Source: Phyto melanocephala (Eukaryota; Arthropoda; Insecta; Diptera; Rhinophoridae). From it: a DNA stretch of 64,000 nt. Made by a program: the position numbers and the translations under genes. The notes beneath the pieces were generated by a model. That model was not told the DNA's origin, made no database searches, and worked only from the letters and a program-made list of their open reading frames with translations. Shown here piece by piece: positions 31,190 through 41,945 of this stretch; within the stretch, counting starts at the first letter, position 1; each line of letters opens with the position of its first letter. The DNA lies in NCBI GenBank assembly GCA_941918925.1, contig OW799235.1, positions 108,331,947 through 108,395,946 on the forward strand, in the 5' to 3' direction.

Positions 31190-31940
31190 TAGGTTTATTA
31201 AATGTACATCACAGGTCAACATCAAAAAAAGGGTTTGATAACCACTATATAGATTTGATGCATTATGGATACATACATAAGTACAAAAATGGTTAAATTT
31301 TTTAATTCTATGGATAATTTTTTTTTTTTAAATTCCAGATTTTTTTAGACGCTGCTCCACATAATCAATAATAATTCGAAAACGGTAAGTCCGATATTCT
31401 TAAAATCAGCGAGATTACCTAATTGTGAATAAATTAAAAAAAAATCAATCGATTTTTATGATCGATATCTTATTTTGTTGCTATTATATGTGGCTTTACG
31501 ATAAGGTAATAAATTTAAATAATTTTTGCCATTTTCGATTTTTCATGATTTTTTGAAAACAAAAAATTGCTATTTTGACGTAAAAAATATATATTTTTCT
31601 TTATTTTTTTGTTATAACTCTGAAACTACTCATCCGATTAAAACGCAATATATAAATGGATTAAAGGCTATGTAAATCTAAATTTTCCAAAGTTAATTTT
31701 AAGAATATCGGACTAACCGTTTTCGAGTTATTATTGATTATGTGGAGCAGCTTCTAAAAAAATCTTGATTTAAAAAATATAAAAAATTTGGACGATATTT
31801 GTACTACCGGAATCACAACACTTCAAAATTGCATAGTGGTTTCAAAAGCATATTAAATTTTTAAAATTTTGTTACCTTGTGTATTCTATGGAAATTGAAT
31901 TTATAAACGTTTTGTAAACCTTTGATAATTTTTATGTATA
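31190..31940. mobile_element. Fold-back element with long imperfect arms
   Basis: The inner arms (31337 to about 31410 and about 31690-31765) are nearly perfect inverted repeats of some 70 bp containing CGCTGCTCCACATAATCAAT and CGAAAACGG. Outward, similarity continues less perfectly (ATAACCACTATATAGATTTG versus the complement of AAATTGCATAGTGGTTTC), giving arms of 150 bp or more. The ends share a GTTTACAAA-type motif with 39657-39896. The loop between the arms has no transposase. Transcribed, it would make a long hairpin RNA. Confidence 0.65.
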
Positions 31941-32537
31941 AGACCATTGAAATCTATATTTTAAAGCGTTTGACTTTAAATATCAATTGATAATATTTGT
32001 GATATTTAAATTAATAAAACCAGTTATTAATATTAGCAAACTAAAAATAATAAATAAATTAAATTAAAATAAAATAATAATTCTTACAATAATTCTAATA
32101 AAGTTCTTTTTTTGTATATTTATAACTCATGTATGAAATTATACTTTGCAGCCCTCTCAATTTAAACTATTCAAAGTATTTTAATTTTGACAACTTGTAA
32201 TTGTTTATCATGCGGACTACTTATTCTGGTTTTGAAAGGTTTTAACTATTTTGCAAAAAAATAATATTTTTCCAAAAACTCTATTATTCCGCGAGTTTCA
32301 TATTTATAACACAGGTAAAAAGTTTTCAACGAAAAAAATGCATTTTTTAATTTTTAATGGTCAATTTTCATTTTTATTGTTTCAAATTATATTTAATTCA
32401 TAACTTAACTTAATTTGTTAAGTTTCGTTATGAGCTTAAGTCCACTCACTCTGTTAAAATGGCAGAGTTTTCTTTTCAACAGTGCTAAATTTCCACTCAC
32501 TGACATAGATAGACCTTCTGAATCAAAATATTTCTCA
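31941..32537. other. AT-rich intergenic stretch
   Basis: No recognisable gene or repeat family. Confidence 0.5.
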
Positions 32538-32822
32538 GCAGCTAATAAACGGCATGTTTTTTACATCTGACTTGACAAATTTCACACTGATAAATACGAA
32601 CATTACTTCTGTAAAAAAACATGTGTTGAGACATCTGACAAAATTTCTATTAGAGCGCGCTCTATTTTCTTCTGTCAAGATATGTGACATTAGCCGTTGG
32701 CAGACTGACTGCTTTGCAGCAGCAGCGACGGTAGCTTGTAAAAGTACAATTTTGACAGACGTGTATTTGTCTCACAAATTTTAAATTCAGATGTAAAAAA
32801 CATGCCATGTATTAGGTGCTTA
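32538..32822. mobile_element. MITE with ~34 bp inverted repeats
   Basis: Left GCAGCTAATAAACGGCATG...ACATCTGA and right complement GCACCTAATACATGGCATG...ACATCTGA. The interior contains GCAGCAGCAGCGACGG and matches the reverse complement of 7345-7605. Small frames on both strands are by-products. Target duplication not clear (TCA left, TTA right). Confidence 0.7.
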
Positions 32823-34540
32823 AGCATGCAAGCCAGTCAGGATATATAATTTTTTTTCGAGCAATCGCATTTTAGTTTCGTTGCTGGTACGAGTTTTTGC
32901 TTTGCCTTGCAACAAAATACAGAAACCATTAGGATGGTCTTGCAAAAATGCCACTAAACTGCATTGCAATACTGCATTAAATTCAAAACTCAACGCATCA
33001 CTCAACTTGACTAATTACACTGATCTGCAAAAAAATAAATAAAAAATTTCCCGCCTTGAAACAAAAATATAAATATATGGACAGTTTTTTCTATCGGGCT
33101 CAGATTTTTGTATGGGCATGCCTATTCTTTCGCCCAAAACAAGACGGTAATGCGGATACATTTCATCATAACTTTAAAATGATGAGTCAGATTTTCATGA
33201 TTTTGCAAATAATTAACAATAGAATTTTCTTTAAGTCAGCTTAAAAATTATTTTTTTTTATATTGTTTTTTAAGTGGTTAGTTAGGAGTTATTGAGAAAT
33301 AAGTGGCCGTATTTTTTTTTTTAAACAAAATAAGTACTGTTTTTTGCACCACCAAGAATGTTTTAGTTACTCCAATGCTAATTATCGACGTGAGACGCAT
33401 CATCATCCTCACTTTCACTCAAGGTGGTATTTTCGGATGAGAAAAACTTTATTTAGCCTTAAATTCCTTAAATCCGTTTTTTTAAAAAAATTTTAATGTG
33501 ATTATCGAAGGGTAACCTGAAAATGTATGTATGTTTTTGCCGCGTCAAGTAAAAATAATAATAATAATTGTTCAATTCACAACCCCTTATTGTATTTTGT
33601 ATCGTCTATTTTAATACACTTTCGGTGTATTGACAACAATTTCTTTTGTATCAATTGTATGTTGTATTGTTAAACGTCGAATCACATTAATCGTCCAGCA
33701 ATTAAAAAATCAGTAATCGGAAAGTTGTTAATATCTTACTTCTGCAGAGTAAAAAAGGCTAAAACTATTTTTAGTAAAAATTTTTAGCAAAAGTGAAAAT
33801 TCAACAAAATATTACGGTTAAAACAAATAATGCAAATATTTTTGTTATTTTGGGAGTGCAAAAAAAAACAAAAAATATTTTTTGATTCCTATTGACCTCA
33901 GCAAGGTAGACAGATGGACAAAAAGTTTAAAAAGTGCTTTTTTATTCTTCATTGTATACTGTATATACCGCCATTGAAATGTTCACATAATTTTTCATAT
34001 ACAGACACAGATTTTTAACAATCTTATAAGTATTCGTATATTAAATACATACATACTTATATATATTCGTACATACATACTAGGGGTTCTCGCGTTTAAT
34101 TTGCTAAATGCCTCTTATACCACTTCTCCTTTTAATTTTGACATTTATTTTTGCTTTTTCACTTATTTTTGTCATAATTTTTAAAAATTTGTTTACAAGA
34201 TCAAGTGATTTGCGATATGCGTTCGTATAGTTTTTTTTTTGTTGCTGTTATCCATTATTTAAATGTGTGTTTGGTGGTTTAAAAATTTATTTGTATATGC
34301 GCCATCTAGTTGTCAGTAACATAGACAACTACAATACATGCAATATAATTGACAGGTTTTGTTCCCAACTATTTTGTTAATATTTTCTGTTTCAACTAAT
34401 TTTTAGGTTTTTGCCACTGCTAACTTCGGAATAAGCTTTTTCACCACAGCCCACACACACACACACACACATACTTTTATAAGATACACGTGTACACGTT
34501 TTTGAAATAAAAGTTTGAGGTCATAAAAATTTGTAATTGT
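32823..34540. other. Intergenic stretch with one repeat fragment
   Basis: A fragment of the MITE family of 12598-12755 ends near 33375 (GAATGTTTTAGTTACTCCAATG). A CA microsatellite lies at about 34450-34471 and tandem ATACATAC near 34050-34080. Otherwise AT-rich without recognisable genes. Confidence 0.5.
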
Positions 34541-35014
34541 ATCCTGATCAGCGTTGTCAACTTTAAAATTTCAAAAAGCACCATAACCCAGGAAAAAACG
34601 CGTCATTCTCAAAAAAAGCACTAATTTTATAATTTGTAAATTATTTTTTTTTATTTATTTAATAATATACATTTTTATAAATTTCTTTAAAAATAAGATA
34701 TTTTTAAATGAATATAAGAATAAATAACAAAAAAATTTACAAAAATCAAACATACCGAATATCTTTCAGTCAGTCAGTACAGATTTACATAGATAAATAT
34801 ATTTATATGTAAATACAAATAAACAAAAACATTGAAAAAAGAACAAAAATATTGAATTATTTTAATAATTATCAATTCACAATATATCTCAGGAGTGATG
34901 CATTGTAAGAAATTTATTTCAACATTTAGAAAAAATTACGACAGGATTTATTTTTCCATACCTGATGCATTTATACGACGTTTTATAATCATATGTGAAT
35001 TTGTTGTACAAAAT

Positions 35015-35222
35015 CAAGGCATATATATTCATCAGGTACTCTTGATTCGCCAGCTGATTATTTTTTTCATAACTTATTTTAAATTTCAGCTGTCAAAATG
35101 CATAAATAAAAAACAATTTTCTCTCTTTTCTAATTTATTTCAAATGTCAAACTTCATATATAAAAAATATAAACAAAAAATTCTCTCCGAACTGCAATTA
35201 CCTGATGAATAAATATGCCTTG
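35015..35222. mobile_element. hAT-type MITE, CAAGGC family, with target duplication
   Basis: Ends CAAGGCATATATATTCATCAG and the complement CAAGGCATATTTATTCATCAG. Flanked by the direct repeat GTACAAAAT (35006-35014, 35223-35231), 8 bp plus one coincident base. Homologous along its length to 51706-51918 (shared CAGCTGATT, CAGCTGTCAAA and ATTCTCTCC blocks). No coding capacity. Confidence 0.8.
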
Positions 35223-35407
35223 GTACAAAATATTAAAGAAATTATTCACCAAATAAGTACAACTATTATTTAATATTTAAATATTTTTATATTACATATT
35301 AGAGTAACTAAATAGAAATATTTCTAACTAAAAATTATGTAAAATTTTAATAAACTTTCAGTTTAATAATTTGATTAGGATTTAAGCTTTTCTCTGTGTA
35401 AATAATA

Positions 35408-36000
35408 TCAAATATCAATGTTAAAGTCAATTGTTTCTTCATTATTATCACTATAATCTGGCCACAACACAGTCTTAATTTCAAATTGCGATGCTTTAGA
35501 AACATTATTGCTATTAATCAGAATATTTACTTCATCAGGTATTTGGTAGGTATCGCAACAGGAATTTTCCCGTTTCAGCCCATTTTTAATGTGAAGTAAG
35601 GCCATTACTGAATTTAAAGACATTCGGTTGCGTATTCATTCATGGGAGCGACAAAAGTTTAACGGCATTATTAGCTAATTCTTTAAAGAGGTTTAAGTTA
35701 AATACATCTTTCTACGATTTAACTTCAATCCAAAAATCGACTGAATTCAATATTTTGCCATTTCATAAGGTGGATCCTTCGCCATCCATTATCAATGAAG
35801 ACAAAATTTCAGTATTGGATTCAAATTGCTTAGCTAATGGTAAAATATCTTCTTTTGTATGTGATAAAACATTTCTAACATTAATTATGTTAATTTTACT
35901 AAAAATTTCAAGGTTTTCTGGTAAAATTTTTAAACGTGTAAAGTTGTGGGACGCTAAAAGTTTGCCTCAAGGTTTCATCATTTATAAGATGATCTCAATA
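35408..36000 (-). pseudogene. hAT transposase, C-terminal part, internally deleted
   Basis: The minus strand from about 35990 down reads LLASHNFTRLKILPENLEIF, NVRNVLSHTKEDILPLAKQF, then DFWIEVKS and ELANNAVKLLSLP, ending near 35650. It resumes at about 35632 as RNRMSLNSVMALLHIKNGLK to a stop near 35408. In hAT transposases 'LLSLP' is normally followed by a HSxADVERxFS motif of the dimerisation domain before 'RNRM'; here that stretch of some 25 residues is deleted. Stops also occur, so the gene is inactive. The family match is from motif order, not a search. Confidence 0.75.
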
Positions 36001-36044
36001 GAAAGAGGAATTTCTTTTATTCACATTCACCTCATTTGCATATA

Positions 36045-36845
36045 CACTGGTGGCCAAAACTAAAGCAACTTATATTACACTTCAAAATAATTGGAAATTA
36101 GTGCTCTTAAAAAAACTTAGACGAAAAGCTTTTCTTTTAAATTATTGATAATTTATTCCTTAAAACATAGGTATAAAGAAATTATAATTCATTGTTTTAA
36201 AATATTTTTTTTTTCAAAATAACAAAAAAACTATAAAATATGACTGGTCAAAACTAAAGCAACTTCTGTATTTTTGTCACAAAACTTAAAAATAAAATCA
36301 GTAATCGATGGCGTAACCTTCGTTTTTGATGATGGCGGCACATCTGCGGGGCATTGAATCAATAAGCCGTTCAATTTGGCCTCTAGGAATGCTGAACCAT
36401 GCCTCCTGAATGCGGTCAAAAATGGATTGTTTGTTTGTGTTAGAATCCCTTTCTATCTTGCGATCAACGATGCTCCATAGGTTTTCTATAGGGTTTAGGT
36501 CAGGCGATTGAGCTGGACACCCGAGAACTCTCACTTTTGATTCACCCACCATTCTCTGACAAATTTTAAAGCATGTTTGGGATCATTATTATGTTGAAAA
36601 CCCCAAATCAAAGGCATATTTTCCTCGGCATAAGGCAACATTACGTTTTCTAATACATTTTTATAAACAAATCGATCCATTTTTTCTGATATTTGATGAA
36701 TCGGTTCAACTCCAGCGTATGAAAAGCAGCCCCACAGCATTATTGAGCCTCCAATATTACAAATTTACAATATTGAGGTATCAGTCGTTCGTTTTTTGGT
36801 CTTCTTACCGTACCGCAATCAACCATCCTATAAATAATTAAATTT
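36045..36845 (-). mobile_element. Tc1-type element remnant with IR/DR-like end
   Basis: The left end begins after TA with CACTGGTGGCCAAAACTAAAG (36045); a second, internal copy ACTGGTCAAAACTAAAGCAA starts at 36243, about 198 bp inward, in the same direction. Such paired direct repeats are the IR/DR arrangement of Tc1 elements like Sleeping Beauty and Paris. The right end is missing: no complement of the terminus occurs before hAT sequence resumes. Inserted in the hAT element 34549-37110. Confidence 0.75.
36298..36840 (-). pseudogene. Tc1 transposase pseudogene, C-terminal two thirds
   Basis: Minus strand from 36840: VRRPKNERLIPQY, a frameshift, IMLWGCFSYAGVEPIHQI, MPLIWGFQHNNDPKHALKFV (second catalytic Asp in NNDPKH), another frameshift, then VRVLGCPAQSPDLNPIENLW with the third acidic residue (E of PIENLW), and IPRGQIERLIDSMPRRCAAI to a stop at 36298. 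This is the standard DD34E-type order. The N-terminal DNA-binding half is absent. At least two frameshifts. Confidence 0.88.
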
Positions 36846-37118
36846 TTAGTGTAATATTATTTTTTTGCCGAGTTGCATACTTATAATTGTACTAAAAGTT
36901 ACATTTTGGTAGTATGTATATAAATTTAAACTTACAAAAAATTTTATTCAATTAATAAATTTGAATTTTAGTGTTTGGTGTCACCGAAATAAAAATTAAA
37001 GCACAAAAAACTAAAAAAAATATCACCAAGCACTTATTCACAATTTTTCCGCTATCGAAATGTTAAAAATCACCAAAACCGGTGATAAAATCACCGAGTT
37101 GACAACACTGATCCTGAT

Positions 37119-39656
37119 GTTATCTTTACTTCTATACTAATATAGTAAAGAGGAAATGTGTGTTTGTTGTATGTTATTAGTTATCATCGAAACTACTTAT
37201 TTAATGTCTAAATTTTTTTCATTTTTCGAACGTACACAGGCTATATTTTTGTTTTATATTTTAGGTGGTTTTATATACTGTTGGTGGGAATAAAAATTTA
37301 TATTTAGTCTATTACTTGCTTTTGCACATTTGCTGCAAATTTTTTTTTAAACTTTCATATTATTTTGTACATATATATCTTTCATTGATTTTTAATTTTA
37401 AAGATTTGCTCAAATATTTTAAACCAACTATGTACGTAATATTTATTGTTAACGAACAACAAAAAAATTTAAGTTTGTCAGCTGAAGTCAAGACATTAAA
37501 AAAACTTGATACCACACGCAAAGTTATAAAAAACAATCAGCTGATTGAATGCGACTACCTTATCAATTTACCTTGTTTCGGCCTATGAATCTGTAAAATA
37601 TGTATGTATGAGGATTTAAAGATAAAAAAATTCTTATTATTATTTTTAATTATTTTAAAATGTTTTGTTTCTGTCCAAATGTCAAAACAAAATCAGTCCT
37701 AAAAAATTAAATTGTTATTTTGTTGGTTTTTTTTTTTATAAAATTTTAAAACATAAATTGACTTGCTTTTAAGCTCAATTTTGTTGGACTTATGATTAAT
37801 TTTTTATTTCACAAGTATTTTCTTAAAAAGCCAATATCCTTTAATAAAACTTGTTTCGTAAGAAAACATGTCGTCATGTAAAATGCTCCCCTCTTCTTGG
37901 TCAACAACTTTAACAAATATTAATGAAACGTGACAACAAAAATCCACCTTCATTAAATTTGGGAGTAGAAAAAAAAAATCACGTCAAAGTTCAATGAAAC
38001 TGCTAAGAAACGCAATTCAAAAGAAAGTACATAAAACAATAGAGAATAGAAAAATCTTGCCACAAATAGAATTTAACATGTACTTAGCCACAAACACAAA
38101 AAGAAACCTAAGCCACAACAACATCCTTAATAAGACAACAGAAACAAAACAAGAAAACAAATACAAATACTTACACTAGTCAAAATATGAAATAAAATTG
38201 TCAGCCACAAACAAAAGCATTCAACAGCTAAAAGTATAAAAGACATTTTTTTTGTTATTCAAAAAGGAATTTACAGAAACTAGTGTACATACACACGTAC
38301 ATAAATACATCTTTAGTAAAATGAGTAACAATTATTATTACTGCACCCACTAGCAAACATACCTGTTCTCTATGCAAACAACACCCCTATTAGAGCTACT
38401 AATGACGATGAAGTCCTAAAGACCTCCCCTGACAATACCAAACCAAGCACGAACAACATGTCATTCTAATTACTTCCTTGATTTTACTAATATTCTTATA
38501 CACTTATGGTCAAGTGTGAGTAAGAGTGAGCACAGTGGGATCTTTCACAAAATAAATGGTAATAAATATGTTAATTTTAAACTTACCAAGCAAAAAAATA
38601 AAAAATTGGAGGTAGTGCAAAGCGAATTACATTTAAAAGACTTCTAAATTAATTATGTAAAAGCAATAATTATAAATGACTCCCTAAATGCGAAGCAATT
38701 TGTCATAAATGATGTGCAACAATTCATGTAAACAAACAAAATTAACTCATGTAACAGCGGATGATTTTAGAGTATAGAGTGCAGTTAATTAAAATATTCA
38801 TGTAAACACATGATTTCCAATAATGCGCTAATGTTAAAATCATTAGTGCTTCACCTAAATTTATTCACTTCGTCATCAGTTGAACCCCTGCAAATTCACT
38901 TTTTTCTCATAGATTTTTTTGCTGGGAAAGGATGAATTGAAATTATGCTTTTTGATTGCATGATTTCAAACAAGGAATGGGAGTTATTGGAAGAATAACT
39001 TCATTGGCATTAATATTTAAATATTATTAAGATTATGTAAGTGCCGCAGTTGGTTTGTATGTATGAATTTGCTTGTTTTATGGCTGTTAACTTATCACGA
39101 GAAACAAGTTGCTTTTTGAAATATCCTTTTTCGCTTCTTCCCTGTGCCGGCGCTTGGTATGTATACCGTGTAATATACAGTTCCTCAAAATTAACTTACA
39201 TATTTATAAACACATAGTGATCTGCCACTATGGACGAGCATTTCCCACATATCATTTATTCAAATCTTCCTGAATATTTTCCCGTTTTTCATTCAAGACA
39301 TTGTTGTGCTCATGTTGAATTTTTTCATAAAAAAATCAGTTTATTATTTATATTTAGTTATCAAGAAGCACTTAAGGAGCATTTTCATTTTCTTTTTCTT
39401 CCTTTTGTACAAATACTTAACCTAATTTATTTCATATATGCATATGTATGTATGCATGTATGTATTTTGCATTGTATTAGACAACCATCTATGTCAAGAC
39501 ATACATATATGCATAATGGTTTTTATATCCTGGCTGGTATTTACCTCGAGTTGATATTGATCCTGGTAGGAAATGTATTGAGTTTATAGTTTTGTTTTTT
39601 GTTACTTCTGTTTGTTAAAAGTAAATAGACAAATTAGAAAAAAACATTAAAAAAAA
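37119..39656. other. Intergenic, with scattered repeat fragments
   Basis: 37129-37300 begins CTATACTAATATAGTAAAGAGG, the style of a widespread arthropod dispersed repeat. A region ending GATTTTTTTGCTGGG at about 38930 matches the reverse complement of 54748-54905. The rest, including A-rich 37900-38180, shows no gene; frames here lack any recognisable motif. Confidence 0.45.
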
Positions 39657-39896
39657 TGTTTACAAAGAGTTGCATTTAGGAAAAATTTCTATACAGAAAT
39701 TAATTTATTAAAGATACTGACGTCACCATTTTTTGTTTAAACAAAAAAAGAGCGAAATGCGAAATTGTACTTTTGCTAATATCAACACCATTTTCCTTAA
39801 AAATTAGATGTCATGCATAAAAACTATCAAAGGTTAACTTAAGGTTAAATAATTTAATTTCCGTAGAAAATCAGTTTAATAGACTCTTTGTAAACC
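39657..39896. mobile_element. Probable MITE ending GTTTACAAAGAGT
   Basis: GTTTACAAAGAGT at the left and ACTCTTTGTAAAC at the right are perfect inverted repeats enclosing about 240 bp, with TTAACTTAAGGTTAA inside. A similar GTTTACAAA end occurs in the fold-back element near 31910. No target duplication identified. Confidence 0.5.
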
Positions 39897-40429
39897 TGTG
39901 ATAAATTTTATGCATATGGCAGTTAATGTTTAAACTTTTTTGATTTTTTGCATGTTTTTTACTTTAATGCGAGTGCTGCCTTAAGCTGCAATCTGGCAAC
40001 TGCCGTTCCTCTAGTAAAGTTTATTATCATAATCTCTGAAATATTTTATTGTTGGCAGCAATTTCAATTATTGTTTCCAGCATGGACCTCTCACTCTTGA
40101 TTTACGCTGAAAATATTGAATATTAGACGTCTTATCGATGAAGTCTTATGATTTAGCATAATCCTAAGGAATAAAACCTAGATGTAGGATCTAGTCGCTC
40201 AGTTAAAAGTTTCGGAACGCTCAATTAGCTGCTCATTAAAGCGATTTCTTTGTTTCGTGCACTTTGTGTGCCACGTGCTTAAATTTCAGGTTATCCAATG
40301 TCCGTTGTCCTGGTACGGTAGCGCTTGGTATTTAAGGTAATGTGGTGAATGTCCTTGTTTTTAAATTTATACACAGATATAACGGTAGTTCGAGAATTTC
40401 TTTTGATTTCTTATCAGCTCTTATATGAC
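39897..40429. other. Intergenic stretch
   Basis: Nothing recognised apart from a somewhat less AT-rich patch at 40180-40330. Confidence 0.4.
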
Positions 40430-41010
40430 AATTGTGTTTGTACCGAAAAATCGGTACATCGATTCGTATTCACACTACGTAAAAGTATCTGTCCATGCTT
40501 GCACATCAATAACAGCGAAATTCCACAAAAAGACTGTGTAAAATACCTTGGTATTCATATCGACAAGAAGTTAATATGGAATGCCCACATAAAAGCAAAA
40601 AAGGAACATCTTAAAATTAAAACTAAACGCTTATATTGGCTGCTTGGTTCTAGGTCACAATTAAAACTCGAAACCAAAGTACTTACATATATATAAAACT
40701 GTGCTTAAGCCAGTGTGGACTTACGGCATTGAGCTGTGGGGAACTGCAAGTAACTCTAATGTTGAAATTCTCCAACGGTATCAAAATAATGCTCTAAGAC
40801 TAATTGTCAATGCTCCAAAATTTGTGACTAACAAAACTATTCTATGATCTATTTATTCCAAACATTAAGGATGAGATTAAAAGAATTAGCGCAAATTATT
40901 TGCAAAGATTAAGTTATCACTGTAATCCATTAGCAATCTCCTTACTAGATGATACTGATGAAGTTAGAAGACTTAAGCGGCATCACATACTTGACCTACC
41001 GTTCCGTTAA
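40430..41010 (+). pseudogene. Jockey-type LINE reverse transcriptase tail
   Basis: Plus-strand translation gives RFVFTLRKSICPCLHINN, then VKYLGIHIDKKLIWNAHIKA, LYWLLGSRSQLKLETKVLTY, a frameshift, KPVWTYGIELWGTASNSNVE, a further frameshift, and finally ISLLDDTDEVRRLKRHHIL and DLPFR with the stop TAA at 41008. This is the C-terminal region after the catalytic core in Jockey-clade LINEs (the 'KYLGI.LD..L.W..H' block and 'YG..LWG'). 5' truncated, at least two frameshifts. It is a different family from the copies at 2961 and 56036. Confidence 0.8.
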
Positions 41011-41079
41011 TAAAATGTATATCTTATTGGAAATAGTAATTAGAAATAATTATTTGTATTATATACATATACTAGAAAA

Positions 41080-41945
41080 GCCCGGCGCGCGTTGCTACGC
41101 CCTTTAATGAATAAAAATGCATTCTGAATTTAAATTTAATATCATGTGCAAAAAGCTAAGAATTTAAAATTTTTTTTAATGGGCGTGGCACTGCCCATTT
41201 TTCTAATCAAGAAATTGTATAGTCATGACAACTCAATATGTGTGCAAAGTTTCAGAAAAATCGGTCCAGAGCAAGTACCTCAAAATTATAACTTGTTTTA
41301 TGGGCGTGGCCGTGCCCACTTTTCTAATCACGAAATTGTATAATCATGAGAACTCAATATGTGTGTGAAAAGATTCAAAAAAATCGATCTAGTGCAAGTA
41401 GCTAAAAATGATAACTTATTTTTCATGGGCGTGGCACTGCCCACTTTTCTAATCACGAAATTGTAAAGTCATGATAGCTCAATATGTGTGCAAAGTTTCA
41501 GAAAAATCGGTCCAGTGCAAGTACCTCAAAATTATACCTTTTTTTATGAGCGTGGCACTGCCCACTTTTCTAATGACAGAATTGTAAAGTCATGATAGCT
41601 CAATATGTGTGCAAGGTTTCAGAAAAATCGGTCCAGTGCAAGAACTTCAAAATTATAACTTTTTTTTATGGGCGTGGCACTGCCCACTTTTCTTATCACA
41701 AAATAATTTAGTCATGACAGCTCGATATGTGTGCAAAGTTTCAGAAAAATCGGTCAAGTGCAAGTAGCTAAAACTGATAACTAATTTTTTATAGGCGTGT
41801 CCCCGCCCACTTTTTTTCACCCATAAACACTCCCTGGTATGTGTACAACAACTTACCAAAGTTTGAGCCCGATCGGTTTTACAGTTTCGGAGTCTATAGC
41901 TAACACACACACACACAGAGTTTCACTTTTATATATATAGATAGA
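41080..41945. repeat. Dispersed repeat built on a six-unit minisatellite
   Basis: Six direct units of about 121-126 bp, starting near 41180, 41301, 41427, 41549, 41670 and 41793. Each contains GGGCGTGGCACTGCCCAC, TCATGATAGCTCAATATGTG and AGTTTCAGAAAAATCGGTCC. The first and last units are the most diverged. The block is preceded by AAAAGCCCGGCGCGCGTTGC and followed by an AC run and TTTTATATATATAGATAGAT, a tail seen on dispersed arthropod repeats. No coding capacity. Confidence 0.8.

Larger units (their letters stand above)
34549..37110 (-). mobile_element. hAT transposon, 2.56 kb, degenerate, with two insertions
   Basis: Terminal inverted repeats CAGCGTTGTCAACT and CAGTGTTGTCAACT (complement of the right end) and an exact 8 bp target duplication ATCCTGAT (34541-34548 and 37111-37118), the defining hAT signature. 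The interior encodes on the minus strand remnants of a hAT transposase. It has been hit by a MITE (35015-35222) and a Tc1-type element (36045 to about 36840). The intact duplication shows that the ends have not been rearranged since insertion. Confidence 0.9.

Noticed and set aside
34895..35212. 105-codon open frame inside the hAT element
   Set aside because: It runs across the junction with a MITE and its residues follow AT-rich composition; the real transposase remnants are on the other strand.
37265..37588. 107-codon open frame
   Set aside because: Starts in a dispersed repeat and shows no domain; Phe/Ile/Leu-rich as expected from T-rich DNA.
39230..39589. 119-codon open frame
   Set aside because: No motif, irregular composition, runs through ATGTATGTATG microsatellite; no supporting splice or promoter signals.
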